Shown here one piece after another: positions 1-5,537 of a stretch of DNA of 7,041 nt (position 1 is the stretch's first letter; each line of letters starts with the position of its first letter). The notes under the pieces were generated by a model. That model worked only from the letters and a program-made list of their open reading frames with translations, was not told where the DNA came from and searched no databases. The DNA is from an uncultured Coriobacteriaceae bacterium (lineage in GTDB: Bacteria > Actinomycetota > Coriobacteriia > Coriobacteriales > Eggerthellaceae). Made by a program: the position numbers and the translations under genes. The stretch spans positions 1-7,041 of the forward strand of contig CADBQL010000423.1 of NCBI GenBank assembly GCA_902796815.1, read 5' to 3'.

Positions 1-676
1 CGAAACAAGCCTGATTGTAGATGCGATACCAGTGGTCTTTGATCATCTGCCTCTTGTTGATATGGAATCTCTGCTTGTTTATGTTCTTAAAGCCGTAGGT
101 GCTGACCGTGGAGCTGTTATAGAAGCCGTCGACTGTCAGATACCGGCCCGTTGCGACATTTCTGATGTAGTAGACGTAGCTCGAGTACTTGATGATTCTC
201 CATTTCTGTGCTGAATTGGAGTAGTTTCTCTTTTTCTGATAAACCTTTCCGTTGACGTCAGTAAGGTACTTTCCCGAGCAAGACGCCTGTATGGTGTATT
301 TGTTATCTCCTTGGTGCCAAATGACGAACCTCTGGGCCATCCAGCCGTCTGAATCCCAAGTTTTCACCCTTGCGTTTCTCTGAGATGATTTGGGAATGTC
401 GAGGTAGCGTTTGCCGTAGGTGCATTGGATACTGTAAATATCGCTGCTTATGGTAGGGCCGGAGTGTATTGAGGCTGATGTAATCTTCGTTTTTCCGTTC
501 TGTTGCAGTGATCCGGCTTTGAGCTCTGAGGCGGCATATGCAGTATCTACCGTGCTCGTCGGATTCAAGTCGGCGGGCAGCGCGACTGCTGATACCGACA
601 ACGCGAGTGCGGTGAATCCAGTGGCAATGATGCGCGCTACGCGTTTAAAGGCGTTTGTTTGATCGATCGTTTTCAT
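1..676 (-). CDS. Secreted RICIN-type beta-trefoil protein, N-terminal part (runs off left edge)
   Basis: The minus frame is open from the ATG at 676-674 to the window edge, giving 225 residues with no stop. Seen: a basic N-terminus (KRVAR near residues 11-15), a hydrophobic stretch (about 16-33) and a likely signal-peptidase site after AYA (residues 46-48). Mature sequence from about residue 81 has beta-trefoil repeats: YGKRYLDI (87-94), AQRFVIW (114-120), GKYLTDV (135-141), AQKWRII (156-162), TGRYLTV (176-182) and KQRFHI (201-206). The recurring Q-x-W/F with G-(K/R)-Y-L is the pattern of the RICIN (QxW) lectin family, which usually binds carbohydrate. A further WYRIYN at 216-221 suggests a second trefoil or continued repeat beyond the edge. 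The start is supported by a GAGAGG-type Shine-Dalgarno sequence and the signal peptide. Ligand, and any catalytic domain further downstream, are unknown. Confidence 0.85.
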   Translation of the reverse strand, partial: MKTIDQTNAFKRVARIIATGFTALALSVSAVALPADLNPTSTVDTAYAASELKAGSLQQNGKTKITSASIHSGPTISSDIYSIQCTYGKRYLDIPKSSQRNARVKTWDSDGWMAQRFVIWHQGDNKYTIQASCSGKYLTDVNGKVYQKKRNYSNSAQKWRIIKYSSYVYYIRNVATGRYLTVDGFYNSSTVSTYGFKNINKQRFHINKRQMIKDHWYRIYNQACF

Positions 677-683
677 GGTCATT

Positions 684-690
684 CCTCTCT
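684..690 (-). promoter_or_regulatory. Ribosome binding site of the RICIN-like gene
   Basis: On the minus strand AGAGAGG precedes the ATG at 676 with 7 bases between. This fixes the start of the lectin-like gene. Confidence 0.7.
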
Positions 691-742
691 TTGTTGATTG
701 GCTATTGGGAATCGGGCGTTTTCGATTTCCTTGTTGATACTC

Positions 743-780
743 ATCTTACGGGGGGTTTCTGGGTTCTTGTTGCGCAACAA
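743..780 (-). promoter_or_regulatory. Promoter of the RICIN-like gene with palindromic regulator site
   Basis: A perfect 14-bp palindrome TTGTTGCGCAACAA lies at 767-780. On the minus strand a -10-like hexamer TAAGAT (748-743) starts 20 bases after the last A of the shared TGTTGCGCAACA core. No TTGACA-like -35 sits at normal spacing, because that position is occupied by the palindrome. The same core and the same spacing to a TAnnnT hexamer occur upstream of the 35-aa peptide gene and the SGNH hydrolase gene. Inference: a dimeric regulator binds the palindrome and acts as an activator overlapping the -35 region. The predicted transcript start is near 736, about 60 bases before the ATG. Confidence 0.6.
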
Positions 781-1032
781 AGTGACACCCATCAAGCGCT
801 CCCAAGCTTGAGAGATTCAACTGGAGCAATCTGCGAGGAACGTGCTGGAGGGGAAGAAAACTACTGCCTGTTTAAAGAGATGGACTGCACTGCGAATGAC
901 TACGCTGATCTGGCGAAGGCAAGCCGGCTTCGTTCATGCGGTCGCAATGCAAAGGGTCATCCCAACATGATCAGTCCCAGTGTGGATTCTGATCTTGATA
1001 AGAACCTCGGAGCGAAGCTGGGATACCTTAAA
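781..1032. other. Intergenic stretch without a recognisable gene
   Basis: A plus frame stays open through here to a stop at 1075-1077. It contains protein-like runs such as KEMDCTANDYADLAKASRLR, but it has no start codon with a ribosome binding site, overlaps the lectin promoter at its 5' side, and matches no family I know. It may be the decayed end of a lost gene or a chance frame. I see no RNA gene or repeat in it. Confidence 0.25.
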
Positions 1033-1061
1033 ATGAGTTTCGCTCCAATCGCTTTACTCAT
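1033..1061. repeat. Degenerate copy of the 29-nt palindrome family
   Basis: Exactly 29 nt, with perfect outer arms ATGAGT and ACTCAT and a central TTTCGCTCCAATCGCTTT. It matches the family arrangement, but six inner positions differ from the good copy at 3508-3536, so the inner G+C-rich stem is destroyed. It is read as a worn member because length, outer arms and the left half (TTTCGC-CC) agree. Confidence 0.6.
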
Positions 1062-1082
1062 TCTTGATAATAAATAATGAAA

Positions 1083-1294
1083 ATGTTTGATTACTGATTG
1101 TTTTATGAATCAAAAGATAAAAAATAGCGTAAATGTTTGATAAATAAGAGCTTTTCAGAATTTTTGAGAAAATTGATTTTAAAAGTCCAGTTCAAAGGCC
1201 TATGAAATTTGAACTACTCGAGTGTTTTCGAAAATATCAAACATTATCGAAAAAAATGAACATTCGGCATTCGAATTTGCAGTAAATCAAACAT
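1083..1294. promoter_or_regulatory. Four-site dyad-symmetric ATGTTTGAT array in an A+T-rich island
   Basis: The 9-mer ATGTTTGAT occurs at 1083-1091 and 1133-1141 on the plus strand, and as ATCAAACAT at 1236-1244 and 1286-1294. The two members of each pair are exactly 50 bp apart, and both pairs are symmetric about the same point (1188.5). The outer pair shares ATGTTTGATT(T)ACTG and the inner pair shares CG-N2-AATGTTTGATA, read outwards in. Flanks beyond the motifs do not match as long inverted repeats. This looks like binding sites for an oligomeric or looping regulator; the regulator and target are unknown. A remnant reading frame begins 32 bp after the last site. Confidence 0.6.
1189..1215. 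repeat. 8-bp inverted repeat at the centre of the motif array
   Basis: AGTTCAAA (1189-1196) and TTTGAACT (1208-1215) form a perfect stem around an 11-base spacer. It starts at the symmetry centre of the four ATGTTTGAT sites. No T-tract follows, so it is not an obvious terminator. Confidence 0.5.
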
Positions 1295-1325
1295 AATAGC
1301 AAATAATTAACGTCATTTCGCCATT

Positions 1326-1600
1326 ATGGAACGGTATGCGCTGAGCAATCGGCGCGATTCCTCTATGCGAGTTGCAGAAAGTTACGTAACAGGCCAATTT
1401 GCGACGCCCATACGATCCGATAACCGAAAAACCGAAACGAGAAGAACGAAGATGAACCGACTATTAACGACTTCGAGCTATATGCAGATGACGAGCTAGA
1501 TATCAATGATGATTGCGCCGCTGAAGATGATGGCGAGCTGCAAAAGAGGAAGTCGGGCAAAACGACTGCAATCGATGATAAAGTGAAGGCCTTAGGATAG
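1326..1600 (+). pseudogene. Acidic gene remnant upstream of the zinc-ribbon gene, probably frameshifted
   Basis: The 3' part is an open frame from 1424 (after a TAA at 1421-1423) to TAG 1598-1600. It encodes a very acidic tail with NEDEPTINDFELYADDELDI, then a basic end (QKRKSGKTT) and KVKALG. This composition looks coding, but the frame contains no ATG. A different frame starts at ATG 1326 and runs to TAG 1497-1499, overlapping the first. A third frame reads RRPYDPITEKPKR just before the acidic part. The simplest reading is a small gene broken by one or more frameshifts, whose 3' end lies 36 bp before the next start. No family is recognised. The antisense Ser-rich frame over the same stretch is a shadow of the acidic codons. 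Confidence 0.35.
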
Positions 1601-1626
1601 GTTCTTACAGAAGCGATTGCAATGCT

Positions 1627-1631
1627 GGAGG
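1627..1631 (+). promoter_or_regulatory. Ribosome binding site deciding the start of the zinc-ribbon gene
   Basis: GGAGG lies 5 bases before the ATG at 1637 and only 2 before the ATG at 1634, and it overlaps the possible ATG at 1622. The start at 1637 therefore fits best, and it also begins the protein directly with the first zinc-ribbon strand (MFCSRCG). Confidence 0.75.
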
Positions 1632-1636
1632 TAATG

Positions 1637-3448
1637 ATGTTTTGTTCGAGATGCGGAGCCAAAATCGATGATTCATCGATTTACTGCGCAAAATGCGGCC
1701 ATAAGCTCGAGCATCCCGCGTCGTGCTCGGACGCCGCTGGATTAAGCCCGGCAATTCCCGAGTCGCAGCAGAGAGGCTTCACACAGAGTCCGGCAATTCC
1801 CGAGTCGCAGCAGAGAGGCTTCACACAGAGTCCGGCAATTCCCGAGTCGCAGCGATCGACGTTCTCGTCGCAACAAATGCCGACGCAATCGGTTGCCACA
1901 GCGGAAGCTCAATTACCTAATCGCAAAAACAGGGGGCTTATCATTGCCGCCGCCACTTGCGTTCTCGTTGCCGTTGTTGCAATTGGATTGGTTGCATCCG
2001 GGGTTATTCCGCTGCCTCCATCGTCTCAGAGCTCGGCGTCGCCTTCCGTCGCAGCGGATGGGTCTTCGAGCGCAGCTACATCAGGCGGAGGAAAAACCGA
2101 GCGGGACCAGTCTTCGAACGGGGGCTCTTCCGATACGACATCGTCGGATAATGCCGCCGGTAGCGAGCATCCTGCGCTTTCGTTTTACTATGTCAACTTG
2201 GGAACCGAAGACGCGGCGTATACATATCCGGTCTTTTCGGGCGGGCCGGACGATGCGGTTGTAAGTCAGCTCAACGAACGCTTGGAGCAAGCGGCGCGCG
2301 AAGCGTACGACAAGCATGAATACAAGAGTGCCGACGGGGTGACGTACAACTATGCAGCATGGACGGCGACTGTCACATATATGAAGGATGATGTAGTCGG
2401 GCTCTCCTACGGAGGGTACATAGAAACAGGGGGTCCGCACGGGTATCCGCAATGCTGGGCCGAGGTTGTCAATCTAAGCAACGGCTCGACGATGGATGCA
2501 ACTGAGTTCGTAGGGCTTACGTTGGAGGAGCGCGATCAACAGACAAGGCGGCTCGTGGACGATTTCTATTCAGCAACGGGAGAGCATGATAATTACACCA
2601 GTTCAGCTGAGGTTTTTGAATATTACACCACCGATGAGCTTATCGATCAGAAAAGCCTTGCGTACATACTGACTTCCGATGGTGTGTATACCTACTTCGG
2701 GTCGTATGTGCTTGGTTCGTACGCCTTCGGAACGCGAACGCTCCTCATGTGTGACCTCGACGGTAGGTACGTAGGCTATGTCGACTCCGATCCGGCGGTA
2801 AGTTATCCTCGCGAAAGTGAGCCCGCTTCGAGCGCTGGTCGCGAGAATGAAGGCGAGTCGGGGGCTGGCAATGCTGGCGCTGGCGCTGCCGAAACCGCAC
2901 AACAACCGCCTGTGGACAAGCGGCCCGAATACCGTGTTGTAACAGACGATTTCGAGTTTGATATCCCCGAATATTGGAGGGGAAAAGTTGACTACTTTAC
3001 CGATTTTAACGATGCGGGCATGTCGAGCGTTACCGTATATCCTGTCACGTCTCTCTCGCAATCGCCTGACAGTGTCGGACGATATCGCCTCGTGACAATC
3101 GAGGCATTGCCCAGCGATTCGCCTGCGGCTAACAACATGGGCGATATCATCGGTCACATTGCCGGTAAAGTGGAAAGCGACGACAAGGCGGTCGTGGTTC
3201 GTTCTACGAATTGGCCTGCCGAGCGCGCCACGTTTTTTGCCAACAACAAGATGTACGGTGGGAGTTCCCAAGAAATCGAGCTCATGTCGGCGCTGGTGGA
3301 CCTGATTTCGGGCGGAAGCATCACCTACAGCGAGGCGCGCCAAGCTGGCCTAGATGCTGCGTCTCCTGGAGAAGCGAGCATGCTCTACCAAGCTGCTGAC
3401 GTGAACTACTTGAACGAAACTCTGATCCCCACGCTGCGAGCGCTTTGA
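1637..3448 (+). CDS. Zinc-ribbon, membrane-anchored surface protein with DUF3298-like domain
   Basis: 603 residues from the start at 1637. Seen: an N-terminal zinc ribbon with two CxxC knuckles (FCSRCG 2-7, YCAKCG 16-21); a linker with two and a half copies of a 14-residue repeat (SPAIPESQQRGFTQ, about 37-73); one membrane helix (about 100-122) preceded by NRKNR; a Ser/Gly-rich stalk (about 129-177); a domain about 180-385 containing YIETGGPHG (261-269) followed by NLSNGSTMDATEF; a second Gly/Ala/Glu linker (about 393-430); and a C-terminal domain about 435-600 starting near YRVVTDDFEFDIPEYW. The TGG-HG motif followed by N-x-x-G-x-x-x-x-x-x-x-F fits the DUF3298/RsiV-like family, which occurs in extracytoplasmic sensing and envelope proteins. 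The ribbon should be cytoplasmic and the rest outside. The C-terminal domain is not identified. No clear promoter is seen. Confidence 0.9.
   Translation: MFCSRCGAKIDDSSIYCAKCGHKLEHPASCSDAAGLSPAIPESQQRGFTQSPAIPESQQRGFTQSPAIPESQRSTFSSQQMPTQSVATAEAQLPNRKNRGLIIAAATCVLVAVVAIGLVASGVIPLPPSSQSSASPSVAADGSSSAATSGGGKTERDQSSNGGSSDTTSSDNAAGSEHPALSFYYVNLGTEDAAYTYPVFSGGPDDAVVSQLNERLEQAAREAYDKHEYKSADGVTYNYAAWTATVTYMKDDVVGLSYGGYIETGGPHGYPQCWAEVVNLSNGSTMDATEFVGLTLEERDQQTRRLVDDFYSATGEHDNYTSSAEVFEYYTTDELIDQKSLAYILTSDGVYTYFGSYVLGSYAFGTRTLLMCDLDGRYVGYVDSDPAVSYPRESEPASSAGRENEGESGAGNAGAGAAETAQQPPVDKRPEYRVVTDDFEFDIPEYWRGKVDYFTDFNDAGMSSVTVYPVTSLSQSPDSVGRYRLVTIEALPSDSPAANNMGDIIGHIAGKVESDDKAVVVRSTNWPAERATFFANNKMYGGSSQEIELMSALVDLISGGSITYSEARQAGLDAASPGEASMLYQAADVNYLNETLIPTLRAL
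1748..1853 (+). repeat. 42-bp in-frame tandem repeat, 2.5 copies
   Basis: Units start at 1748, 1790 and 1832 with CCGGCAATTCCCGAGTCGCA. The first two 42-bp units are identical and the third matches for its first 22 bases. Each unit adds 14 residues to the cytoplasmic linker between the zinc ribbon and the membrane helix, so a gain or loss would keep the frame. Confidence 0.95.
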
Positions 3449-3450
3449 TA

Positions 3451-3464
3451 TACCCGTTTGGGTA
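3451..3464. repeat. Small hairpin just after the zinc-ribbon gene
   Basis: TACCC and GGGTA pair around a GTTT loop, starting 2 bp after the stop codon. No T-run follows. It may add structure to the transcript end. Confidence 0.35.
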
Positions 3465-3473
3465 ATGAGTCGA

Positions 3474-3502
3474 ATGAGTCACGTCCCAGGGGCGCGACTC
3501 AT
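3474..3502. repeat. 29-nt palindrome, copy A
   Basis: Outer arms ATGAGTC and GACTCAT, inner CGTCCC/GGGGCG with one G-U type pair, and a central A. A partial extra left arm ATGAGTCG lies directly before it at 3465-3472. It is a member of the dispersed palindrome family and forms a tandem pair with the copy at 3508. Confidence 0.85.
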
Positions 3503-3507
3503 CGGGC

Positions 3508-3536
3508 ATGAGTTTCGCCCCAGGGGCGTGACTCAT
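3508..3536. repeat. 29-nt palindrome, copy B
   Basis: Outer arms ATGAGT and ACTCAT, inner CGCCCC/GGGGCG, and a central A. The only weak pairs are at positions 7-8 against 22-23, which is where the other copies also vary. Confidence 0.9.
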
Positions 3537-3540
3537 TTTT
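3508..3540 (+). terminator. Likely intrinsic terminator of the zinc-ribbon gene
   Basis: The G+C-rich hairpin of palindrome copy B is followed on the plus strand by five T (3536-3540), 60 bp after the stop codon. The hairpin is strong but the T-run is short, so the call is moderate. Inference: the palindrome has been used as a terminator here. Confidence 0.55.
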
Positions 3541-3611
3541 GTGCGGAGTCCGAGTTTGCCGGGCTTCTCGCGTTTCGCTTTCCGCTCAATACGCAAGACG
3601 CGCATCGCTGG

Positions 3612-3719
3612 TTAACAGAGCAAGGACGGTGCAGCCCAGACGAGAATCGCCAGGATGGTGGCGATGGTATATTCGCCGACGGGCAGGTGCTTCTTGTTTT
3701 TGGCAAGCCAGTTGATCAT
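3612..3719 (-). CDS. Small single-span membrane peptide, 35 aa
   Basis: ATG at 3719-3717 to TAA at 3614-3612. The product has a short basic head (MINWLAKNKKHLP) and then a hydrophobic segment (EYTIATILAILVWAAPSLLC) ending in Cys, which is typical of a one-helix small membrane protein. AGAGGGG (minus strand, 3733-3727) lies 7 bases before the ATG, an excellent ribosome binding site. About 50 bp upstream is a -10-like hexamer with the same palindrome and spacing found before the RICIN-like and SGNH genes, so it appears to be an independent transcript. No family recognised. A regulatory peptide, toxin-like peptide or membrane-complex subunit are all possible. Longer frames over this stretch are shadows. 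Confidence 0.65.
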   Translation of the reverse strand: MINWLAKNKKHLPVGEYTIATILAILVWAAPSLLC

Positions 3720-3726
3720 GTCGGTT

Positions 3727-3733
3727 CCCCTCT
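3727..3733 (-). promoter_or_regulatory. Strong ribosome binding site of the 35-aa peptide gene
   Basis: AGAGGGG on the minus strand, 7 bases before the ATG. It is the main evidence that such a short frame is translated. Confidence 0.7.
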
Positions 3734-3765
3734 TTCTCTGAGCCGTATTTCGTTTCGATGGTTAG

Positions 3766-3802
3766 AGAATAAGGGCGGGTTTGACGGCGCTGTTGCGCAA
3801 CA
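3766..3802 (-). promoter_or_regulatory. Promoter of the 35-aa peptide gene with palindromic regulator site
   Basis: A perfect 12-bp palindrome TGTTGCGCAACA lies at 3791-3802. On the minus strand the hexamer TATTCT (3771-3766) starts 20 bases after the palindrome end, the same spacing as at the RICIN-like and SGNH promoters. The spacer also shares an A-A-C-C-C-n-C-C-C-type run with the RICIN-like promoter. The predicted transcript start is near 3759, about 40 bases before the ATG. Confidence 0.55.
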
Positions 3803-3840
3803 AATTGCAATGTGCTTAGAATCAGGATGGTTTCAGCAGT

Positions 3841-4833
3841 TTATTGCATGTACTTTGCAATCGCGTTGGCGATTCGTTTCCAGATTTCCTGGTATGCGCG
3901 TTCCGACGGATGGATACCATCCGCCTCAAAGAATGGGCATGCGCCGATGTTCTTAAGGACGTTCGAGACGGATACGGTTTTTCCCATTCCAGCTGCTTGC
4001 GCATAATAGCGCAGCCTGTTTTTTGCGTCTCTGCAGTAGTAATACTTCTCGATGGTGCAGTAGTGCGTATCCGCATGCGCCTTGGCGTATCGCTTGAGCT
4101 TCGCATTGTATGCAGAAAAGCGGTCCCATAGTATACAGCTGTTCTTCGTAGGCTTGCTCATCTGGTAATACTTGGGTGCTTTGACGGTGCTCACGAGTAT
4201 GAACTTGGGCGATTTTGCCTTGATTGCCTTTGCCCGTGCGCGGCATTTCGTGATGAAGGCTTTGGTTTGCGTAAAACTTCGCGCAACGAGCTTGGAGCTC
4301 TTTGATGCGTTTCGTGGCGATTCGACGATGGCGTTTGCCCCGTAGATCACGATGACTCGAGGATGTTTTGCCATTACGGCGTTCACGTAGCGTGGCAGAA
4401 GCCACTGGCGCGACTTCGATCCGCCGATGCCGAAGTTTGACACGATGGTTGCGGCAAGCCCCTTGTTCATCGATTCGATGTCGGCAGCCGCTGAGTCCCA
4501 CCTGCCGAACGAGGAGCTGCCTACAAGCGCGATGCCTCCGTGTGGCGTGCCCACAGTCTGGGTGCTCGAAGCTATTTCGCCGACTCTCAGGGAAAACTCG
4601 GTGTCGTTAATTGCAAACGCAGTTTCTTTTGAAAGCGTTATCGCAGATGCGGAGGACACGGTAACCGCGAGGACAATCAGAGCTGCCAACATCACGGTTT
4701 TTATGCGCTTGGCCAGCGTGAATAAGGTGCACACGGCATATTCAAAACCAGATGCATTGTCGTTGCTTGTAGTGTATGCGTGCGATCCTTTCGCGCCACA
4801 CCTTATCGTTCCGACTTGCTTTTTGCCAATCAT
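3841..4833 (-). CDS. Secreted SGNH/GDSL-like hydrolase
   Basis: 330 residues from ATG 4833. Seen: a hydrophobic export segment VMLAALIVLAVTVSSASA (about 47-64) with a likely cleavage after ASA; block I LVGSSSFGRW (103-112, with the nucleophile Ser in the GSS position of GDS); block II NFGIGG (133-138); block III YGAN (164-167); and block V DGIHP (305-309), supplying Asp and His. This order fits the SGNH superfamily of extracellular esterases and deacetylases. The substrate is not readable; acyl groups on surface polysaccharide are plausible. The start is uncertain. A TTG at 4896 lies upstream of the predicted transcript start and can be set aside. ATG 4833 has only a weak AAGAGA, and GTG 4734 would give a more ordinary short signal peptide but has no ribosome binding site. 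Confidence 0.85.
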   Translation of the reverse strand: MIGKKQVGTIRCGAKGSHAYTTSNDNASGFEYAVCTLFTLAKRIKTVMLAALIVLAVTVSSASAITLSKETAFAINDTEFSLRVGEIASSTQTVGTPHGGIALVGSSSFGRWDSAAADIESMNKGLAATIVSNFGIGGSKSRQWLLPRYVNAVMAKHPRVIVIYGANAIVESPRNASKSSKLVARSFTQTKAFITKCRARAKAIKAKSPKFILVSTVKAPKYYQMSKPTKNSCILWDRFSAYNAKLKRYAKAHADTHYCTIEKYYYCRDAKNRLRYYAQAAGMGKTVSVSNVLKNIGACPFFEADGIHPSERAYQEIWKRIANAIAKYMQ

Positions 4834-4845
4834 TACGCGCAATCG

Positions 4846-4876
4846 ATTTCTCTTGTTAGTTCCGTACAAGAGAAAT
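4846..4876. promoter_or_regulatory. 11-bp perfect inverted repeat over the SGNH gene promoter start
   Basis: ATTTCTCTTGT (4846-4856) and ACAAGAGAAAT (4866-4876) are a perfect inverted repeat with a 9-base spacer. It overlaps the end of the predicted -10 hexamer and the predicted transcript start, and ends 12 bp before ATG 4833. No T-run follows on either strand. It could be a repressor operator or a 5' mRNA hairpin. Confidence 0.6.
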
Positions 4877-4911
4877 GATAAGTGCTTTAATCGCAAAATT
4901 GTTGCACAACA
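4875..4911 (-). promoter_or_regulatory. Promoter of the SGNH hydrolase gene with near-palindromic regulator site
   Basis: TGTTGCACAACA (4900-4911) has the same arms as the sites at 768-779 and 3791-3802, with CA instead of CG in the centre. On the minus strand TATCAT (4880-4875, 5 of 6 to TATAAT) starts 20 bases after the arm, identical spacing to the other two. The predicted transcript start is near 4868. Confidence 0.6.
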
Positions 4912-5042
4912 TTGTTTCTTCGCATATCGACGTATTTCAGAATGCCACGTCAGACGAGTTGCCTGTTATGGTGAAAACGAGCAAGTCAAACAGCCTCAAT
5001 GTTTTCCCGCATAAGCCGAACAGTTTTGTGGGTTGATAATCG

Positions 5043-5351
5043 GTGCAGCTGAACTGGGCAGCAGGGCGTTCCCAGTCTGATTCAAGGCTTCTCACGTATG
5101 ACGACATCAAGGATCTGAGCGATGCCGAGCGCTGCGTCGCGTGGAATGAGATCATCGCCAACGCGAACGGTTACTGCTTCAGGAACGCCGGCCTGCGTGG
5201 GTATTTCAACCACAAGTGCAGCTGGTACAGCCCCAATAGCTCGGCCGATGCGGGCGGCGGCCTTTCGGGAGACGATGTCCGGATGAAAAACGTCACGTTC
5301 CTGCAGGAAAACACCGACGAGTGGTACCGCTACAACCTCTTGCTCGACTAA
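5043..5351 (+). pseudogene. Truncated YARHG-domain protein remnant
   Basis: 102 residues if read from GTG 5043. Residues 14-66 follow the YARHG pattern: SRLLTYDDIKDLSDAE, then AWNEIIANANGYCF where intact members have a R-N-E-I-(F/Y)-A-R-H-G-Y-x-F core, then LRGYF and SWYSPN. The central A-R-H-G is replaced by ANANG. YARHG domains usually form the C-terminal extracellular end of membrane-anchored proteins, often after a zinc ribbon and a helix, and those parts are missing here. There is no ribosome binding site before the GTG. In the same frame a TGA and TAA (5034-5039) sit directly upstream, preceded by protein-like sequence (NATSDELPVMVKTSKSNSLN, 4941-5000) that may be more of the same lost gene. 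A short secreted or intracellular gene is less likely. Confidence 0.6.
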
Positions 5352-5400
5352 AGCATTCAACCCTACCTGGTGAAGGACGCTGGTTCTGCCGTAACTACCT

Positions 5401-5429
5401 GCGAGTCGCACCCCTGGGGCGTGACTCAC
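5401..5429. repeat. 29-nt palindrome, copy C
   Basis: Arms GCGAGTC and GACTCAC, inner ACCCC/GGGGC and a central T. The first of three copies in the gap between the YARHG remnant and the convergent lipoprotein gene. Confidence 0.8.
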
Positions 5430-5436
5430 TCGGGTG

Positions 5437-5465
5437 ATGAGTTTTGCCCCAGGGGCGCGACTCAT
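5437..5465. repeat. 29-nt palindrome, copy D
   Basis: Arms ATGAGT and ACTCAT, inner GCCCC/GGGGC and a central A. The left half carries TTTTG and the right half CGCG, the same left/right asymmetry as copy B. Confidence 0.9.
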
Positions 5466-5483
5466 TGGTTAGGTTGCATCCCA

Positions 5484-5520
5484 GCCGATGAGTCTTTCCC
5501 CTGGGGCAAAACTCATCGGC
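5484..5520. repeat. 29-nt palindrome, copy E, with extended stem
   Basis: The 29-nt core is 5488-5516 (ATGAGTCTTTCCCC ... GGGGCAAAACTCAT, central T). Four more pairs outside it (GCCG and CGGC) extend the outer stem to ten perfect pairs. It lies 17 bp past the stop of the minus-strand lipoprotein gene and may act as its 3' hairpin, though no T-run follows. Confidence 0.85.
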
Positions 5521-5537
5521 CAGGGCGTGTCGCTCGT

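Noticed and set aside
1067..1310. Small transposon-like element (MITE) bounded by the ATGTTTGAT copies
   Set aside because: Only the short motifs match between the two halves. There are no long terminal inverted repeats, and I saw no target-site duplication.
2603..3343. Long open frame antisense to the zinc-ribbon gene (246 codons)
   Set aside because: It lies wholly inside a well-supported gene, has an odd His/Arg-rich composition, and has no start signals. It is a shadow of biased codons.
3465..3956. Open frames in which the palindromes encode MSHVPGARL or MSHAPGAKL
   Set aside because: The shared peptide comes from reading the 29-nt repeat. The frames cross the peptide gene, its promoter and the end of the SGNH gene.
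4427..5014. Plus-strand frame of 195 codons opposite the SGNH gene start
   Set aside because: It is antisense to the supported hydrolase, spans its promoter, and resembles no protein.
3474..5516. CRISPR-like array, because the repeats are 29 nt long
   Set aside because: The copies are palindromic over their whole length, lie 34-51 nt apart or kilobases apart, have no uniform spacers, and no cas genes are present.
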